Assembly (NCBI GenBank): GCA_031276685.1
Contig: JAISMQ010000085.1
Coordinates: 1 to 7,011, forward strand
From: Treponema sp.
Lineage (GTDB): Bacteria; Spirochaetota; Spirochaetia; Treponematales; Breznakiellaceae
Direction of reading: 5' to 3'
Length of the DNA: 7,011 bases
The translations under genes and the position numbers were made by a program. How positions within the stretch are numbered: position 1 is the stretch's first letter; the number at the start of each line of letters is the position of its first letter. Below, in pieces: positions 5,290-7,011 of this stretch. The notes under the pieces were generated by a model that made no database searches, was not told the DNA's origin, and worked only from the letters and a program-made list of their open reading frames with translations.

Positions 5290-5769
5290 ATGGAAAAAAT
5301 TGCCAGTTTTCAGGTTGATCACCTGCGTCTAAAACCGGGGGTCTACGTGTCCCGCAAGGACCGGGTCGGTTCCGGGATCGTTACCACGTTTGACCTGCGT
5401 TTTAAGGAGCCCAACCGGGAGCCGGTTATCGACAACCCCGCGCTGCACACGATTGAACACCTGGGGGCCACCTTTCTGCGTTCCCATAAGGACTGGGCTT
5501 CCAGGACCGTGTACTTTGGGCCCATGGGCTGCCGTACAGGTTTTTACGCCGTCTTCTCCGGGGACCTGAATTCCCGGGACATCCTGCCGGTGCTTGGGGA
5601 GATGCTGGACTGGATCGAAGCCTTTTCCGGCCCCATCCCCGGCGCCCATCCGGCGGAATGTGGCAACTGGTCCGAGCAGAACCTGGACATGGCCAAATGG
5701 GAATGCCGCCGCTGGGCTGCGGTTGTCCGCAGCCCGGGGGACGAGAACCTGAACTACCCCGGACAGTAA
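5290..5769 (+). CDS. luxS: S-ribosylhomocysteine lyase, AI-2 synthase (LuxS)
   Basis: LuxS splits S-ribosylhomocysteine into homocysteine and DPD, which cyclises to the AI-2 signals; the enzyme is a cytoplasmic metal-dependent dimer. Starting at ATG 5290 the protein has 159 residues, close to B. subtilis LuxS (157), and begins MEKIASFQVDHLRL as is typical. The metal ligands are His53 and His57 in PALHTIEHLGATFLR, plus Cys124 in HPAECGNW. The catalytic bases Glu56 and Cys81 (GPMGCRTGFY) are present, as is the closing NLDMAKWE (131-138). Nothing essential is missing. The upstream ATGs at 5269 and 5284 are disfavoured by the position of AGGAG (5278-5282). Coming directly after mtnN, it completes the two-step recycling of S-adenosylhomocysteine. 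AI-2 production follows chemically; whether it is sensed as a signal cannot be told from this window. Confidence 0.97.
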   Translation: MEKIASFQVDHLRLKPGVYVSRKDRVGSGIVTTFDLRFKEPNREPVIDNPALHTIEHLGATFLRSHKDWASRTVYFGPMGCRTGFYAVFSGDLNSRDILPVLGEMLDWIEAFSGPIPGAHPAECGNWSEQNLDMAKWECRRWAAVVRSPGDENLNYPGQ

Positions 5770-5780
5770 TGGAAACCGAA

Positions 5781-5833
5781 GCTTTGCGCCTGTTAAACCG
5801 CAGGAAATGAGGAGCAACCTACTGGCGCAAAGC
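5781..5833 (+). repeat. 10-bp perfect inverted repeat after luxS
   Basis: GCTTTGCGCC (5781-5790) and GGCGCAAAGC (5824-5833) are exact reverse complements separated by 33 bases. The RNA could form a long-loop hairpin in the luxS 3' region. No T-run follows, so it is not a standard terminator. Confidence 0.7.
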
Positions 5834-5932
5834 AAGCGGGTCATAGGCGTTTCGCTCCCCCTGCTTTTTCTGTCCACCGCAATATTCCCACGTATATGCG
5901 CCGGCCCTGTATCAGGGCCGGAAAACGATTGA
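5807..5932 (+). CDS. Possible 41-aa small protein with a hydrophobic segment
   Basis: ATG 5807 to TGA 5930-5932 encodes 41 residues. They comprise a basic N-terminus (MRSNLLAQSKR), a hydrophobic core (VIGVSLPLLFLSTAIF, residues 13-28) and a short polar tail. The layout resembles a signal peptide or a single-membrane micro-protein. It forms an overlap chain: the luxS stop overlaps a 13-codon frame (5769-5810, TAATG), whose stop overlaps this start (ATGA). Against it, the AGGA at 5802-5805 lies too close to the ATG, and its 3' end overlaps the convergent gene by 21 bases. It could also be the remnant of a longer exported protein, or chance. Confidence 0.2.
   Translation: MRSNLLAQSKRVIGVSLPLLFLSTAIFPRICAGPVSGPEND
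5901..5921. terminator. GC-rich hairpin at the convergent gene ends (possible bidirectional terminator)
   Basis: CCGGCCCTG (5901-5909) and CAGGGCCGG (5913-5921) form a perfect 9-bp stem around a TAT loop. It lies between the + strand operon and the - strand gene, whose stop codon (5912-5914) sits in the loop and stem. Neither side has a proper T-run in the right place, so termination is suggested by position and stem strength only. Confidence 0.5.
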
Positions 5933-7011
5933 CGCGGGCGAAGGCGCCGCGTATTCCCGCTCTTTTTTTAGCAGCCCCGTCCGGTGGTCAACCCTAAAGA
6001 TGACCAGGTTGTCGGAATCCTTGTTCAGCGCCAGGAGGAAGTTCCCCCTGGGGTCCAGGGTAAAGTCGCGGGGGTGTTTCCCCCCGGATTCCGCGAGATC
6101 CGCCAGTTCCAGCAGCCCTTCGGGGAGGATCTTGAACACGGCGATACTGTCGTGCCCCCGGTTGGAGGCGTAGAGGAATTTGGCGTCGGGGGCTATTCTG
6201 ACGGCCGCCGCGGTGCTTGGTTTCCGGTACCCGTTCCGGGGCAGGGTGGAGATGGTCTGCAGCCGCTCAAAGGCGGGGGCTTCCGGTTTCCGCCCGGGGC
6301 CTGCGCGTCCCGGCGCGTCCTGGCGTGGCGCGGCGCGGCTTGTACGCTTTGGCGCGCCCGCGACGGCGAACACGTCCACCGCCGATCTAAGCTCGTGAAG
6401 CACATAGGCGAAGCGCCCCGATGGGTGGAAAACCCCGTGCCGGGGGCCGTACCCGGCAAACGCGGGTACAAAGGGCGGATTCCGGGGCGCCAGGGGCTTC
6501 TTTGCCCCGGGATCAAAGCGGTAGAGCATCACTTTGTCGGAACCCAGATCGCAGGCGAAACCGCCGGAAAAATCCGGGGCGAAGGTAAAGGAGTGGGCGT
6601 GGGCCTTTTCCTGCCGTTTCTTGTTGGGGCCGGCGCCTTTGTAGCGGATAACCTGCGCCGCTTCCTTCAGGCTGCCCCGTTTCCCGATGGGCAGCACCGC
6701 AAGCACGCCGTCCGAGTAGTTTGCCGTTACCGCGAACGCGCCGCCCCGGTCAATGCTGATATGGCAGGGGGCCGCGCCTTTGCTGCTCTTCCGGTTCAGA
6801 AATTTCAGGGTCCCGTCTTCCCGCACCGCGTAGGCGGAAACCGCCCCGCCGGGGGCATCGTCGCAGGTTTCCAGTTCGTTTACGGCGTAGAGAAACTTTC
6901 CGGAGGGCGAAAAGGCCAGGAACGAAGGGTTTTTAGCCTCCGCCGCCAGCCGGATTTCTTCGACAAGGCCGGTTTCGGCATCCATGCTGAAATAGTAGAT
7001 GCCCCGTGACG
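5912..7011 (-). CDS. pgl: Lactonase-family beta-propeller, probable 6-phosphogluconolactonase (5' end outside window)
   Basis: The family folds as a seven-bladed propeller; characterised members (E. coli Pgl/YbhE) hydrolyse 6-phosphogluconolactone in the oxidative pentose phosphate pathway. The frame remains open past the internal ATG at 6985-6983 to the window edge. The upstream codons spell SRGIYYFS, which is the family's normal early motif, so only about a dozen residues are missing. Numbering from that internal Met: NPSFLAFSPSGKFLYAVNE (19-37), CHISIDRGGAFAVTANYSDG (74-93), KAHAHSFTFAPD (127-138), DLGSDKVMLYRFD (146-158), GPRHGVFHPSGRFAYVLHE (180-198), FLYASNRGHDSIAVF (270-284) and PRDFTLDPRGNFLLALNKDSDN (305-326). 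These give the family's blade pattern in order. A ~29-residue Arg/Pro/Ala-rich insert (210-238) separates two blades. The family is certain; the exact lactone is inferred. No signal peptide can be judged because the start is absent. Confidence 0.92.
   Translation of the reverse strand, partial: SRGIYYFSMDAETGLVEEIRLAAEAKNPSFLAFSPSGKFLYAVNELETCDDAPGGAVSAYAVREDGTLKFLNRKSSKGAAPCHISIDRGGAFAVTANYSDGVLAVLPIGKRGSLKEAAQVIRYKGAGPNKKRQEKAHAHSFTFAPDFSGGFACDLGSDKVMLYRFDPGAKKPLAPRNPPFVPAFAGYGPRHGVFHPSGRFAYVLHELRSAVDVFAVAGAPKRTSRAAPRQDAPGRAGPGRKPEAPAFERLQTISTLPRNGYRKPSTAAAVRIAPDAKFLYASNRGHDSIAVFKILPEGLLELADLAESGGKHPRDFTLDPRGNFLLALNKDSDNLVIFRVDHRTGLLKKEREYAAPSPASIVFRP

Noticed and set aside
6983..6985. ATG at 6985 as the true lactonase start
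   Set aside because: The frame continues upstream with SRGIYYFS, the conserved early family motif, so this Met is internal.
5984..7009. 341-codon open frame on the + strand
   Set aside because: It is the mirror of the lactonase gene, which shows the family's blade motifs in order; the + strand product is low-complexity Gly/Arg/Pro.
1..7011. CRISPR arrays, tRNA or rRNA genes, insertion sequences, integrases or attachment sites
   Set aside because: No regularly spaced repeats, cloverleaf-type sequence, transposase motif or terminal repeats were found on either strand.

Overview
This is a G+C-rich (roughly 60% by eye), tightly packed bacterial window. Nine genes, the first cut by the window edge, run on the + strand from base 1 to 5769. 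They face one convergent gene on the - strand that runs off the right edge. Gene order and content suggest a spirochaete of the Treponema group. A FliK-like and a free-standing FlhB-C-terminus-like gene precede an HD-domain gene and a YraN/UPF0102 gene, followed by two unrecognised small genes. From memory this resembles the T. pallidum region ending at its UPF0102 gene (TP_0913). The two c-di-GMP enzymes and the long G/C runs also fit. The assignment is an inference; no rRNA or tRNA is present to confirm it.

Left block (1-769): the 3' part of a FliK/YlqG-like gene, then an 89-codon FlhB cytoplasmic-domain homologue (YlqH type). The second gene has no ATG, GTG or TTG in its open frame. The only well-placed start is an ATC codon six bases after an AAAGAGG ribosome-binding site, so start-codon-based gene finding misses it.

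Middle block (803-4486): an HD-GYP protein, YraN, a 90-aa unknown protein, a 213-aa unknown protein with a CxxC...HxxC putative zinc site, and a GAF-like/GGEEF diguanylate cyclase. These are joined by overlaps of 1 to 29 bases and read as one translationally coupled operon. The diguanylate cyclase keeps an intact active site and RxxD inhibition site. The HD-GYP protein has lost the first His of its metal site (Ser179) and the HDxxK lysine (Met215), so it may be a weak enzyme or a c-di-GMP sensor.

Right part of the operon (4515-5769): methylthioadenosine/S-adenosylhomocysteine nucleosidase (mtnN/pfs) and S-ribosylhomocysteine lyase (luxS). Together they detoxify S-adenosylhomocysteine, yielding adenine, homocysteine and the AI-2 precursor DPD. 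A c-di-GMP module and the complete two-step AI-2 route thus lie on one strand with gaps of at most 55 bases.

Bases 5770-5911 hold a 10-bp inverted repeat, two tiny overlapping reading frames and a 9-bp GC hairpin where the convergent gene ends. The - strand gene (5912 to the right edge) is a lactonase-family beta-propeller, probable 6-phosphogluconolactonase, with its true start beyond the window.

The observations most worth a second look are the ATC start, the eroded HD-GYP site, the homopolymer runs (C10 in the HD-GYP gene, G9 in mtnN, G8 in the 90-aa gene) as possible slippage switches, and the c-di-GMP/AI-2 gene coupling. No mobile element, CRISPR array or RNA gene was seen.
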